Shown piece after piece: positions 35,903 through 47,385 of a stretch of DNA of 64,000 nt; position 1 is the first letter of the stretch; every line of letters starts with the position of its first letter. Source of the DNA: Oxytricha trifallax (taxonomy: Eukaryota > Ciliophora > Spirotrichea > Sporadotrichida > Oxytrichidae); contig ARYC01003189.1 in the NCBI GenBank assembly GCA_000711775.1, positions 1 through 64,000 on the forward strand. The letters run 5' to 3'. Position numbers and translations under genes: made by a program. The notes below the pieces were generated by a model. The model was not told the origin of the DNA. It saw nothing but the letters and a program-made list of their open reading frames with translations, and ran no database searches.

Positions 35903-36890
35903 TTACTGTTTAATGGAGGCCGCCATTTATAGATGTGAGACTTAATGTTCTAATTCGATATCACTTATTGATATAACAGGGTTATATGTTTCTGTTTAAT
36001 TGAAAGTATCTATTTTCAATGTTAATTGTTTTAGTTAGTGGTAAACTTAATCATATTATTACAAACATCTATCAATAATTTTGCTATTTTTGTTTTATTA
36101 TAGAATAGATGCAACTTTTTGTCACTTTTTAATATAAATCTAATATAGTTTTATTTTTTTAAATTTGCTTTAGGTGACCAAAATTGAAGCAGTGATTAAT
36201 ATGTTTCTTCTATAATTTTTGACAATTATATAATATATTTTAATGTATGTGGCAGGAAACTTCGAACCCCAAATCTATATACAAATATATAAGGCTTTAG
36301 AGCTTTTACAATACTTTCATTGCAGCTTATTTGTACTCATTATTTTTATATAAACCTGTGATGATATTATTTATTTTTTCTGTGACGTTTATTAATTTAT
36401 TTGAAATGTAACGAATAAATGTATTTATTTTCTATTTAAAAGTTTCTAATAAAGTAAGATATTATTATATTTGCTTAGATATAAATCTCAAGTTAAACAC
36501 TATTGACAACCTTAAATTGTTTTTTATTTATTTTCTTAAAATATCATTTATAATTTACTTAATTTTATGCATGTTAGAACTCTATGATACTAATTTGTTA
36601 ATTAAAAATATTAATTAAACTATAAACTATCTTTTATATTCATATTTTATAAATCAATCGGGAATACAACTTATTTAATAGTTAAAAGCCCTAAAAAGTA
36701 TATCGTATGAATATGACTCTGAATAATAAGATTATGATTTATATGAAATCTTGGATTTAAGAGCGTCATTGAGAAAATATTTTATTTATCAAATTTATTA
36801 GTGATATTGAATTATGTAGGAATTATTTATCAAAATTGCCCATGATAGGGTGATAATAAAAAATTTAATTATTAAAAATTATGTTGAGGA
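35903..36890. other. AT-rich spacer; first 200 bp shared with the Y3 flank
   Basis: 35935-36120 resembles 46310-46490 (TTGATATAA-AGGGTTA, TTTCTGTTTAA-TGAAAG). Beyond that the sequence is plain AT-rich with no gene. Confidence 0.5.
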
Positions 36891-37532
36891 ATGGAATTCA
36901 CTAGTGAGGACTGGACGTACTGTGAGGAAATAACATCACCGGTGAGGAATTCATGGCAATACCCAAACAAATTATTGATAAAAGAGAAAAGAATAGAATT
37001 TCTTAAAATTTTAAATCAGAAAAAGAGAAATCATTTGAATAGTATTATTAAAACAAAAATTCCCCAAAAATATCATAAAATCAAGGTTTTATTATAAATT
37101 TATGTATAGAGCTACTATCTGTTTAGTATATTTGATATTATAATTAAAATTCTTGAAATTATTCTATCAATGCGAAACAAATGCATTAAGTATTACTATG
37201 ATAAATAATAATTCTTTATCTCTATATAGTTTTTATCAAGCATTTTCATGATTTTACTTAATATTAGAGTAAAACAGTTTTTTCGTTCTACTTTAAATTC
37301 TGTCTCACAGCTCTAATAATTTAATATTAAAAAAAACATAAATAATAAAGTAAAAAAAGAGAGTAAGGGTTTAATTTCTTTATTTGACAATACAGCAAGA
37401 AATAACTTTTCAACATTAATTTGTATTAATGAAAGCATTTACTGTTTTAGCTTATTCTTCTAATTTCATTTTTTAATAAAAGAATAATTTTTAAGCGAAT
37501 AGGGAGATTAAATTAGTAAAATATAGATGTGA
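36891..37532 (+). CDS. Doubtful ORF (213 aa), mostly low complexity
   Basis: Open from ATG 36891 to TGA 37530-37532. Only the first 25 codons have balanced composition (FTSEDWTYCEEITSPVRNSW). The rest is Ile/Lys/Asn/Leu-rich, as expected when AT-rich DNA is read with one stop codon. Confidence 0.2.
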
Positions 37533-37689
37533 TAAATTTATCGAGAAGATTAGAATGTATATGAAGCAATTTTGATATTAATGATTGTTTAGACAATTAT
37601 TTTAATACTGTATATAATTAGTGCGTAAGTATGCATGATAGTTAATCTGCATATCTTTGATCATTTTGATGTGCTATTATGCTGAAGTA

Positions 37690-38700
37690 GTTGTTTTGCT
37701 ATAAGTAACAGCTCTAAATGGCGACTGCAGTGATTAATCATAAATAGCATAAGTGAAGCGGAAGGCAGGAGAGTATTCGAGCCAGCCCAGAGCAGTGACC
37801 ACTCATTATGGCTTGGCAGAAGGATCAACCAGCTGGCAACAGTGTATGGGAAGAAGATTGTCGGGATATATTCATAGAAATTACCGAACTGTATACCATT
37901 GCAAACGTCGACATCGCTAGGTTGTCATTATAGCTTGTCACCTCTGTATGGTTCATAGATCACTCTACCATCACTGACAATAACTACCACATCTGGGTCT
38001 TTTTCGAGGGTTGAAGGATGGTGATAGCGTTTGTCAAGTAGTCCTTTGTGCATTACGAGTTAGAAGAGCATGATGTGGCAACTCCATTTGGGATGAAGCT
38101 GTTAGCATAGATGCAAGACTGAAAGGTAATAGTGAGAGAAGTGGATGTATTGCCTTCCTCTTTAAATGGCTTTCACATTAACAATTACTTGCAACTTGAT
38201 ACTCACTCATACACTGGTACTTTGGAAGTCAAGGCAACGCAAGAATGGTTCAGATGTGTAAAGAAAGAAGCCAAAATGCCTTTCTGCATTAATGGGAGTG
38301 TTGTGAGAATCATTGGTTTGGGATTTTGAGATTATCTTTAAAAATGCTAATGAATTACTCTAAACAGTATGGGAATCTGCCAAGGGCATCCCATCGCACA
38401 AATGTAGAAAAGAACTGGGCCACTAGAGGATGAAGAGAAGCCAATAAGGATCTGTAGGTATATTATCTTGGAGATCATCATCATCGCTCCAACCACCAAA
38501 GAAATGGACTCAGGGCTCTCGCTCAATGCTATAGGGTGTTACTGAAAAAATGTTCTCACTAATCTCGGCCCTTGGGATGCTTGTCGGAGTCGGAGATTCC
38601 ATCTCCCTGTTTTTATGAAGGAGAATCGCGTGGTGCCACTGGCATCACCCATTCGAACTTTTGCTTACTTCGTTTGTAATACTGAAATTCTTTAATTCAA
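37690..38700 (-). pseudogene. YHYH-domain protein, copy Y2
   Basis: Minus strand. The N-terminal match to Y1/Y3 starts near 38690. The C-terminal half has VVIVSDGRVIYEPYRG (38000-37945), a TGA, then SDVDVCNG (37920-37897) and FGNFYEYIPTIFFPYTVASW. This is the full YHYH C-terminal signature (DVDVCNG...Y-YI-T-FFPYTV). The middle is in other frames (SCIYANSFIPNGVATSCSSNSQCTKDYLTNA), matching the ANEVATSSSSSSHCIKDYL region of Y3. It is decayed but keeps the most complete C-terminus of the three. Confidence 0.65.
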
Positions 38701-38708
38701 AAAAGAAA

Positions 38709-39296
38709 ATGACAAGACCAGCCGTTAAGCAGTGTGATACATGTTCTCAAGACTAGGAATAATACCATTCCCATCTAAGGTTCCACAAGAAGGACTCGAT
38801 GACAACTGCAAGATGGTGCTCCAAACAATACTACAAAGATACAGAGATGGGCAGAGCAAGGAGAATGTCTAGAAAGAAGACATTATATAGATTTTGCTTA
38901 TCAATCAGCGCTAAATGCGACACTGGCAGAAACCCTTGTCATGGAGCTCACAAGGAGGATGTCTACAACCCAAACAGCACCTAAAATTCACAAGGCAAAC
39001 AACGGGCACTTCAGTCATGTAATGAACGAACGAGGAGAAGGAATCTTTTTTAATTGCAAACATTACTATTTGTGATTATGATTCATTCATCACTAATTAT
39101 ATTCACAGATTAAAACTTGCAATTGCTAATGACTTATTATTTATTTTTAATATCTAAGTTTTATAAGAGTAAGTGCTGTCGTTTAGTAATACACAGATGT
39201 TTAAATTAAATATATTTTTGTTTCCAATATTCTTGCATTTTAAATTCTTTTAATTAATTTCAAATAAGTTAATATACAATAAATGGCAGATCCTGA
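38709..39296 (+). CDS. C2H2-finger-like ORF, head to head with YHYH copy Y2
   Basis: ATG 38709 to TGA 39294-39296. The first 113 codons have high GC and no interruption. CDTC at 38733-38744 followed by YHSHLRFHKK resembles a C2H2 finger (C-x2-C...L-x2-H). Further Cys/His follow (RFCLSISAKCDTGRNPCHGAH), possibly a second metal site. The last 80 codons run into AT-rich DNA and may not be coding. The YHYH homology begins about 20 bp upstream in the other direction. It could be the 5' part of a longer gene. Confidence 0.45.
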
Positions 39297-39429
39297 AGAT
39301 TGCACGATAATTGCACTACTAATAGTCAAATATATAGCTTTTCGATATTTGAACATGTATTATTCCTAATATTTTTTTATGATTGGATTTGCATGCAGTG
39401 ATACTACTTAATGTTTTAACACTTGAAAT
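39297..39429. other. Short AT-rich spacer
   Basis: No features seen. Confidence 0.4.
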
Positions 39430-39900
39430 TTACTGTAGTAAAATTGAGGTCGAAAAGTAAGGAATAGCCACTAAGGAAAATGACTTGGAGAGGTGAAAAG
39501 AAGCGGAATGGTATGGCACAAAGCTAATGAGAAATTAGGAACAGCATGAATAAGGTATAATCCGCAGGTGAATTAATGGGACAATTTGGTCATGAAAAGT
39601 AGTAAATCACAGATTGAATGAGAATGTCATGAATGTAAAGTGAAATTCAGTTAACGGTTGAAGAGATTTTATAAATTAAGGGCACTTTAAACAGAATTAA
39701 GAGAGACGATCATCGAATATAATTAAAATAGGATGCCAATAATTAACAAGATATGAAAGAATTGTTCACTATACTAGAAGATTAAGCTGAATGTAAAGAA
39801 TGAATAATGCCAAGAAAAGAAAGAAGAGATAGAAAACTGCGGGAGTAAGATAGCAGAAGAACTTCAATTGAGTAAAAAAGTTAAAGAGTTGATTTTCATT
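39430..39900 (+). pseudogene. Coding-like remnant with a possible CxxC motif
   Basis: Balanced composition. About 39625 reads ECHECKVKFSQRLKRFYKLRAL in one frame, then a Lys/Glu/Gln helix in another (NVKNEQCQEKKEEIENCG). It might belong to the protease-ORF copy at 40.3 kb or to a finger gene. Not assigned. Confidence 0.3.
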
Positions 39901-40284
39901 TTTATTTATTCATTAATTATTATTTAATTGTCTATAATAAACTACTAAGTTAATTAATACGACAATTATTCATTATGTTAACATTATATACGATGAATAG
40001 AGAGAATTGAAAATGGTTTGAATTTTAAAATTATAAACAAGAATTTTTATAATAAAAATAGAAATAGTCATATAGTTAATAATAATTTGACTATTTAATT
40101 CAAAATTTATTTTTACATTTTAAAATCTAATAATAAATGACAAAAAAACTGCACAAACTTAATCAGAGAGTGTTGTTTAAAAACAAAAGCATGATATTTT
40201 AAACTAAATAATTTAGTTTTATAAAGTTTATTGAGATTACCAGGATAAATCAATTAAATGAAAATTTATGGATAAATACCAATT
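39901..40284. other. AT-rich spacer
   Basis: No gene or repeat seen. Confidence 0.5.
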
Positions 40285-40985
40285 AGATGATTGTGAATAA
40301 ACCAGAAATCAATCAACTTAATGACCCAGAAAATTGTGATATAATGACCATCCTTATGGCAAATTATCTGGCTCTGGAGCTACCAAGAGCACCAAAATTT
40401 CAAATATTTGCGAAAGACTGGATTAATATGTAGAGGTATTACCTGATGTTCATCTTTGAGGTGGGTCTTATGGGAATGGAAACTGGGAAATCTGGTTTAT
40501 CTGTCTAAGAAGAAGATTTAGACAGGAGAAATGGAAATGTATTGCAATTGAATTTGAACACGAAAGAAACTGAAATGATTAACCAAAGATCACATATAGA
40601 CACTTAGGACTAAATGGTGATACAGAGGGGAGATAAGATGCTACTTGAGCAAACCTTCATTTACCAAGATGGAGAATTCAGTGATATGGATGAGAACATA
40701 GCAGAAATAGAAGGATTTATACACACAAAAAGGATAGAAAGCAAGTGGAAAATATGAGAGAGTAAAGGAGGAAACGAGAAAGCTCGAGCTAATCGATAGG
40801 CAACCAAAAATCAAACCATCACTCATAAAGAAAAGGCGCATGCAACATTGACAGTCGCAGAAGAAATTATAAGGATAAACGAAAAGGGGATTGAAGCGCA
40901 GAAATTCAATTAGAATGATGAGGAACTACAGATGAACAGAGATGAAAAATGAGAATCAAATTTTGTAATGAATTAAATTTCGTGT
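40285..40985 (+). pseudogene. Ulp1-like protease ORF (copy 3), C-terminal part only
   Basis: Starts at MIVNKPEINQLNDPENCD (40290-40340), the region of the catalytic Cys (Cys 40335-40337, next residue Asp in place of Gly). It continues FQIFAKDWINMQRYYLMFIFEVGL and ETGKSGLSVQEEDLDRR, the same tail as the other copies but the best preserved. One TGA lies near 40756. The end (40970) shares TAATGAATTA with copy 1. No upstream LINE parts, so it is a strongly 5'-truncated copy. Confidence 0.58.
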
Positions 40986-41059
40986 ATATTAATCACGCAG
41001 TTTAAATGAAAATGGAATAAATATAGTTATTATTTTTTAAAAAATAAAAAGATAGCGAA

Positions 41060-42425
41060 ATGCCCAACTTAAATACATACTAAAAAGAGCACATCCGACA
41101 AAGTTCAAGAACACACAATTTCTTTGAGATAGCCAAACAAATCTATAATCTAATCACAGATAGAAATGAATGAGGCTAGATCACAATAGGCAAACTACTA
41201 TTTATAGTTAGATCTATATTACAGAATGATTTAGTCGACTCCTCTAACTAAGGAATGAGATCTCACTACTTAGCTCTAGGTTACTACCTAATGACTACAT
41301 TTCTAGAAATCTTCTGGAACATATTACCAACTAACTCTCATCAGTTCAAATCAACAACAAACACATAAAAAGACCTACACAGCCTACAACTCAAAGAACC
41401 ACAACAGTTCAAGTGGTGAACATTGAAGTATAAGGAAGTCAAAATGACCCATCTACGGATCCAATACTACCTACCCCTCTCTATGACAAACAACTTCTAT
41501 TCCCTCCCTCACCTAATAGGTCAGGTAGCTATTAATAAGAACCAGACCAATCTTACGTTCGAAAATGCGCACAAAGAAGGAAAGACTACTAAATCGGATT
41601 TGAGGAACTCAGTGATAGTTCCTCATCTCGATTCCTAGAATCCCCAGACATCACAGAAGATTCAGAAGTAGAGGAAGTTTCGGATTGGGAATACCATAAA
41701 TCTCACATTAACACCAGAGGAAAAAGGCACTGACCTTTTCTGGTCGGTAAATAAAAAGGATGATTAGGAGAAATTTCCACCTATTAAATAATAGTAAATT
41801 AAAGATCCAAACCTAGTCACTAATAATATTATTATTAAATAACAACTTAGACTATGTCGAAATGTCTAGCGACATACTCATGAGGTATGTTGCAAACAAA
41901 AAAGATGCAATGGAAAATTATGCCAATAGCAAACAATCATGAAACAAAATCCCCATAGAGATATGGGAATAAATGTTTGAAAACAGAGAGTCATTGATTG
42001 TACTCAAGATAAAAACTTCCTACTCTGGACTTTATAAGTCTATACATTAAATTGCAGAGGCCCTAGCAGCTAATGCAAAGTACAATTAAAACGCAATCAT
42101 CACCCTCCTCCAACTTGACAAATACAAATACAAGGAGGGAGCGATTGAAAAACAAACCAATGAGATAGGAACCAGAGTAATGAAACAAATCCTATCCATC
42201 ATATTGAAAAACAATCAAATGAATTCCAGCGCCATCCAGGCAGTCGGAATAGACAGTGATGAAATCTTCAATTTAGTTACCTCCCTATATAATATTATTA
42301 CCAAACAAGTAGGTTTTGTTAAGAAGGACTTAGTCCAACGAGTTACCACAACTTTTACGACTTATATATAACTTAACCTATTTTAATTCAAAATATACGA
42401 TACACACTCCGTAAAGCAAAGATGA
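41060..42425 (+). pseudogene. Unknown ORF pair, possibly one gene of a mobile element
   Basis: The first frame (about 41060-41860) has two TGA codons in over 260 codons and reads like a Gln/Asn/Lys-rich globular protein (HNFFEIAKQIYNLITDRNE, RSHYLALGYYLMTTFLEIFW, TPEEKGTDLFWSVNKKDD). The next frame (about 41853-42425) has one early TGA, then runs open to TGA 42423-42425. It is helical: EIWEQMFENRESLIVLKI, QIAEALAANAKYNQNAI, MKQILSIILKNNQMNSSAI. GC content is well above the surroundings. No domain recognised. A LINE ORF1 is one possibility because a LINE copy ends about 80 bp upstream, but there is no finger or RNA-binding motif. Confidence 0.45.
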
Positions 42426-43419
42426 TAGATGATTAGGTCATGATTCAGAGACCTGGAAAGAAAAACAATCGAAATCAGAAAGGGAAAGGAAGAAGAAACA
42501 GAAATTTAATGAGAGAAATTAAAAGAAAAGAAAAAGATATTGAGGATAGAAACCTCTCTACATGAGAGGCAATAAAGGGCTTGACCCTCAACACAATTAT
42601 ACTCGTAGATCCAATGTGATCTAGATATGAATTAATTATTATTATTATTATGGAATAAATATAGATACTTACCTTAAATTATTATTTATATATCTAAATA
42701 CTTATTATATGTGGGCAATTTAACGTTAATTAACCTTAATAATATTTATAAAACTGAATATTGCTAATTGTATCATAATTGCTCATCAAGCGTGGAGATA
42801 TCCTCAAGTTGAAAGGTAGTGAGTACAACAAATCCATTAAAGCGATGATGCCAATGAGAAACCAGAACAATGACTCAGGAAGTACACCTGTCTATATAAT
42901 TTATTCTGGGTCGCTTATGTCTCATACTTTAATAAGTCTTCATATACATTGAACTTAAAGTTATTAATTTTTTTGATACTCTTTGTAAAAATAACATTTA
43001 AGACAGAATAATCTTCATTTTATATTAATTTTCTCGATTTAGTTTGCAAGGTTGTTTCAATGTGGAATAGTGGCTTTACTGAGATATACTGAGAGACCAG
43101 TAGTCAAAGAAACCATTGAAGCAGCTATTACTCACAAATTAATTTATAAATGAATAAAATTAATTCTTATAGTTTATCTGATAATAAACTAAAAGGTGAT
43201 ATAGATCCCCAAATAAACAACTTCAATGTCTCTTCACTTATCATCATACACACTACCTTCATCCAGCCATAACCAACTTAAAGCAGCAATTGAACTCTGC
43301 TTGAAGCGTGATGTCACTGACTAATGCTAACTCTGCATTTACCAAGTAAGTACGCTTCAATAAGTAAACATCATTTCATTCATATACTATTAAAACATAT
43401 TAAAATATTTATTATTTAC
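42426..43419. other. Mixed AT-rich region with short coding traces
   Basis: 42440-42570 is Lys/Arg-rich in the plus frame. 42785-42905 on the minus strand reads LPESLFWFLIGIIALMDLLYSLPFN, vaguely like kinase subdomain IX (PE...D-WS-G-i-Y-LL-G-pPF). 43210-43350 is balanced but unassigned. The rest is AT-rich. Confidence 0.3.
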
Positions 43420-43730
43420 GTTACAACTACTAAAGTTGAATAGAATGCCTTTCATTTGATATTCTTACAAGTTGATCAGCTGCACAATTCCCCCTGGAAA
43501 CCAACTGAACTCCGCAGCAATCTCTAAAGAGACAGCAGTGTCGACAGCAGTGAGGTCTACTCATCCTCCTTAGAAATGACCAGTTGAATAAAGCGTGGGT
43601 GTTTAAGCGCATCTACTCTCCCTGGTCAATCTGAGCAACTGAGAAAAGGCTGTAATCAGGAATAAATCACACACTGCTGCCTTGTTCAATTGTTCCAGGC
43701 ATTTAGTGAGATTTCTAACGAACTAAGGCT
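43420..43730 (-). pseudogene. Possible CDPK kinase-to-EF-hand junction fragment
   Basis: Minus strand: SRVDALKHPRFIQLVISKEDE resembles the end of a kinase domain (R--A--AL-HPW), and LTKCLEQLNKAAVCDLFLITAFSQLL resembles the CDPK junction (NLK-F---KLKKA-L-FIA-QL). The two lie in different frames and in the wrong order for one exon. GC is high for the window. The assignment leans on the clearer EF-hand fragment 1.1 kb away. Confidence 0.35.
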
Positions 43731-44849
43731 TAAGTGATAGTTGAATGTGTTTATGATTTACTTGTAATGAAGTAAATATTAATGAGTTACTGTATATGTG
43801 ATCAATTAAAGTAATAAATAATATAAACAGTTATTTATATTTAGTTTGATTTTTATAATCTAATCTAAAAGTTATATATTTATAAAGAACGATCATTTGA
43901 AATGAAAGTCTCAAAGAAGCAATGTTTAAATATAGCAAGTAGGCAAATTGTTAGTTTATTCAAAGGTTATTTGGAGTAAGTTGCTCTAATGAGGATTGCC
44001 ATTAATGACCCATAAACTAGACAATTTCTCTGACATTTCTTAATAATTTATTTCAATAAAATGTATTTCAAAGTATCTGGATTATTTACAAACATTGGTA
44101 ATATATATTTATGTAATTATAAGACATTAGGCTTGCTTCATGATTAATTAATAAGTTCTTAGAGATAGAGTTATAATTCTTTCGTTTAGCTGTTATCATC
44201 ATAATTTTCCAATACTCATACTTTCTTAAAAGCGATTCATTAGCCATAATTTATAACAGATGAGTTAAGTTATAGGCTATAATTACTTTATGTTAAAATG
44301 CTTCTGCTGAGTTTAGGTTTTAATGAAAAACAACAAAAATATGATGATAATAGTATTTTTGGTGAGGAAACAAATATGGATGGTGATAACGGTAATATAT
44401 TTGCTTTCATTCATTCCCTAAGTCTATTATCACAATTTAATCTGTTATATACATAAATGTCTTCTAATTATCATTTATTTTAGTTTGTTTTTCAATTAGT
44501 TGATATTCGATAGCCAGACCATCACCTTTATTAGCATTATACTATAAATATCTTTTACAGTTTCTTAACCATTAGACTAATTTAACTTAGATTTGTGTAT
44601 TTGAATTAAGTTTTTCAGATATCAAATGCTAAAATCATAACATTCCTTGATATTTTGAAATATTGCTTGTCTTCTTTAAAATATAATATTAAGATCGCAT
44701 AGTTGTTGTTAATATTGGTAATATGAAATATTTATAAGTTTTATATCAAATAATAAATACGTAAAAGATTGTTGAAAAAAGTGAAAGTGATGATGAAATG
44801 CATAATAATAAATATTAATTTTTAAAATGCTTCTTAGTTTTAATTCTGC
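43731..44849. other. AT-rich spacer
   Basis: One short plus-strand frame at 44299-44420 reads FGEETNMDGDNGNIFAF. Otherwise AT-rich with no gene. Confidence 0.4.
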
Positions 44850-45257
44850 ATCATGTATGAGTATTCATGCAGGAAATCTGGTCATCTCCATTACCATCGA
44901 CTTGCTTAATAATTTCATTGACAGCTTCCTTAGAGATAATCTTTTCAAAGACAAGAATTTCTTTGATTTCCTCAAAAGAGATGACTGCCATCTTTGTCGA
45001 AAATTCTGAAGGCCTTTTATAGTATCTCGTTTGTGAGGAGAATCATCCCATTCGTAGAGGCAACGCAAATTAAAGTTGTCAATGAATCCACTGCCTTCAA
45101 TATCCACAGACTTAATCATCTTTTCAAAATTAGTCTTTTCCATGTACTTTTCAAACCCCATATTGGAACCCTCCAAGAATACATCAAGTGAAAGTATACC
45201 ATCTCCATTCTTGGCCTGGTTGATGAGCTTGAGCTCGTATATTTCATTTGCCATCAT
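44850..45257 (-). pseudogene. EF-hand region of a calcium-dependent protein kinase (CDPK-like)
   Basis: The minus-strand frame from 45257 reads EIYELKLINQAKNGDGILSLDVFLEG and MIKSVDIEGSGFIDNFNL, two EF-hand loops (NGDGILSLDVF; DIEGSGFIDNF). The adjacent frame continues EIKEILVFEKIISKEAVNEII and KQVDGNGDDQIS, a further loop. The spacing (a K-ISKEAVNEIIKQVD linker) is that of CDPK C-terminal calmodulin-like domains, which switch the kinase on when Ca2+ binds. There is one frame change. No kinase domain directly precedes it. The fragment starts head to head with YHYH copy Y3. Confidence 0.6.
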
Positions 45258-45260
45258 GCA

Positions 45261-46450
45261 GATATTTGATTATGAATCCCTGGCTTCTTATCTTGGTAAT
45301 TCTTAGCAGCCAATTTAGGCATTAGCCTTTCAGCATATCTGACTTCCAGCATTGCAGTCGAAGTAAAAGGCGAATCTTCGAATGGGGAAATGCCAGTGGC
45401 ACCACTCGACGCAGCGGGATTTATTTCATGACGGTGGAACTTCCGACTCAGACATCTCCTCGGGGAGCCGAGATAATCAAGTATCACTGTTTCCCAAAAG
45501 GTCATTGGAATTTCCCAAAGTGTTGGTTTACACATATTGTGCTGATGGTTTCTTATATGAAGAGAAGATCATAACTGTTAAACTTGCCAATCTCAATAGC
45601 CTTCTGCCCTTTTCCACTCTAGTATGACTGCTTTTCTTTATGCAGTAGTGAATGATGTCTTGCGGATTCTCCATGTATTTAGAGGACTTCAATGAGGATT
45701 CAGTGCTCTTGCCAATAGAAAGGCAGGGAAGCAGTTCACTGTGCTTGCTGCACTCTTTGGCATCTCAACCAATGGAGTTCTCATTCACTCTAGCACTTCA
45801 GATCTACATTATGATTTCTTCGTGCCAAATGGAGCAGGTTCAGATACCAAGAGAGTAGAATTTGATCAATTTTTAGCAAGCAGCGAATACAAGGCATTCT
45901 AGCACTACTACTCTTTCAGTCCGTGTGAGTATACAAATAGTCTCAGAGCAAACGAAGTTGCCACATCAAGCTCTTCTAGTTCACATTGCATTAAGGATTA
46001 CTTGACTTTCGCTAACATAAAAATCACAACTGCTCAAAGAGTCTAAAGTATTGTCGGTATTGCAAAAGACGGTCGCATGATTCTTGGATCATAGAAAGCA
46101 ACAAGTGTTATATGGCAGTCATGTGATGTTGACGCTTGCAATGTTGTTACAGTAAATGGTAAATGAGTCTATGTCACAACCTTCTTCTCCTCATTTCTTG
46201 CTGCCTTATAAGTGCCTTGATAGCTGGCAGAAGCTCCAAAGATGCTTGGACATGCCATAGCAGTTCATATCACAGGGTTAGATAGCCTAATATAAAATAG
46301 TCGCCATTAATGGCAGTGAGGCTTAATATTCTAATTCAATATCACTAATTGATATAATAGGGTTAATTAGTTTCTGTTTAACTGAAAGAATCTATTTTAT
46401 ACTGTTAATTGTATAAGTTAGTTGTAAACTTGATCAAATTATAATCAACA
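45261..46450 (+). pseudogene. YHYH-domain protein, copy Y3
   Basis: An ATG at 45261 region starts MNPWLLILVILSSQF, signal-peptide-like. Homology to Y1/Y2 starts near 45345. The core is open from about 45705: LFGISTNGVLIHSSTSDLHYDFF, AFQHYYSFSPCEYTNSLRAN (45893 on), SIVGIAKDGRMILG, WQSCDVDACN. An in-frame TGA follows at 46165-46167, and the same frame then reads VYVTTFF, the normal continuation (Y-YV-T-FFPY). So a Trp codon (TGG) has probably become TGA. Upstream parts are in other frames. Secreted, role unknown. The 3' flank matches that of Y1. Confidence 0.65.
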
Positions 46451-47040
46451 TTCATCAACAATTGTGCTATTTATTGTATTATTAAAGATTGAATGAATTT
46501 TTTTTCTCCCTTTTAAATTCATTCAATAGGGTTCTATAATAAAACATTTATTCCTATAAAACTCTATTGATTAATTCTTGAATATTATTAATATTCTCCG
46601 ATATTTTTATATGACATTAATTAAAGTTCTCATTTCTATATATTGATTTGTAGAGGATATATACAAAGAACTTCTAAAATCAATCATTTTTAATATTTAT
46701 TAGTTATTTTTATAATGACGCTATTTTATTCAGAATGTAATTTAATTAGATTTATGTATATACATTCTTTCCTCATTTATTAGCTGTTAAATTAAAATAA
46801 ACAAGATTTTTTTGAGTTATAACAATTTTTAATGCACAATTATATCATTTTAAGTCGTATCTTCAACAAAAATTAAAACATAAAAGTAACTTATTTCTAA
46901 AGAACATCATTAAATATATTTATATTAATTTTATTTTTTTTATTCAGATTAAAATCTGAGTATTGATATCATTAGATAGTATGCTATATTTCTCAATAAT
47001 AAACAAATAAACTTGGCTAAATTAATTCTAAAATTATTAT
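46451..47040. other. AT-rich spacer
   Basis: No gene or hairpin seen. Confidence 0.5.
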
Positions 47041-47376
47041 AATTTTAACAAAATATATTAAAAAAGGGAAAATAATAAATATAAATCTAAAACTAATAAT
47101 TAAAATAAATAAAAGCCACTAATTACAAGTACTTTCACATGTAATTTTATCCTTGTTTATTTAACTGCCATATTTATTAAATATTCTATATAAAATACCT
47201 AATAACTTAACTATAATTAATTAAACATGTAGCAAATTATCATTATTATCTTAATCATTTCTCCAATTCAAATTTCATTTAACGAGTGTCCAGTTTTGTT
47301 CTATATAATACTATTTAAAAAGTCACTTTCAATGTTTCATTGCTATATCTTCTTGATATCTTCCCATATTTTAATT
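47041..47376. repeat. Lone diverged copy of the 0.4-kb inverted-repeat arm
   Basis: Aligns by eye with 10640-10950 in the same orientation: GGGAAAAT-AT-AAT, AGCCACTAATTA, TAATTAATTAAA-ATG, TTCTCCAATTC, CATTTAACG/CGTTTAGCG, TGATATCTTCCCA. No partner arm and no gene like that of 11-15 kb follows, so it is a solo remnant. Confidence 0.65.
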
Positions 47377-47385
47377 ATTTGTTAA

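Noticed and set aside
36889-36960. GAATTCACTAGTG and a second GAATTC nearby, resembling a cloning-vector polylinker
   Set aside because: Only about 13 bases match, the flanks are ordinary AT-rich genomic sequence and no vector sequence follows.
36891-37532. 213-codon open frame as a gene
   Set aside because: With TGA as the only stop such frames arise easily in AT-rich DNA, and most of the product is low-complexity; kept only as doubtful.
38132-38329. Plus-strand ORF of 65 codons
   Set aside because: It is the antisense shadow of YHYH copy Y2, whose family motifs lie on the minus strand.
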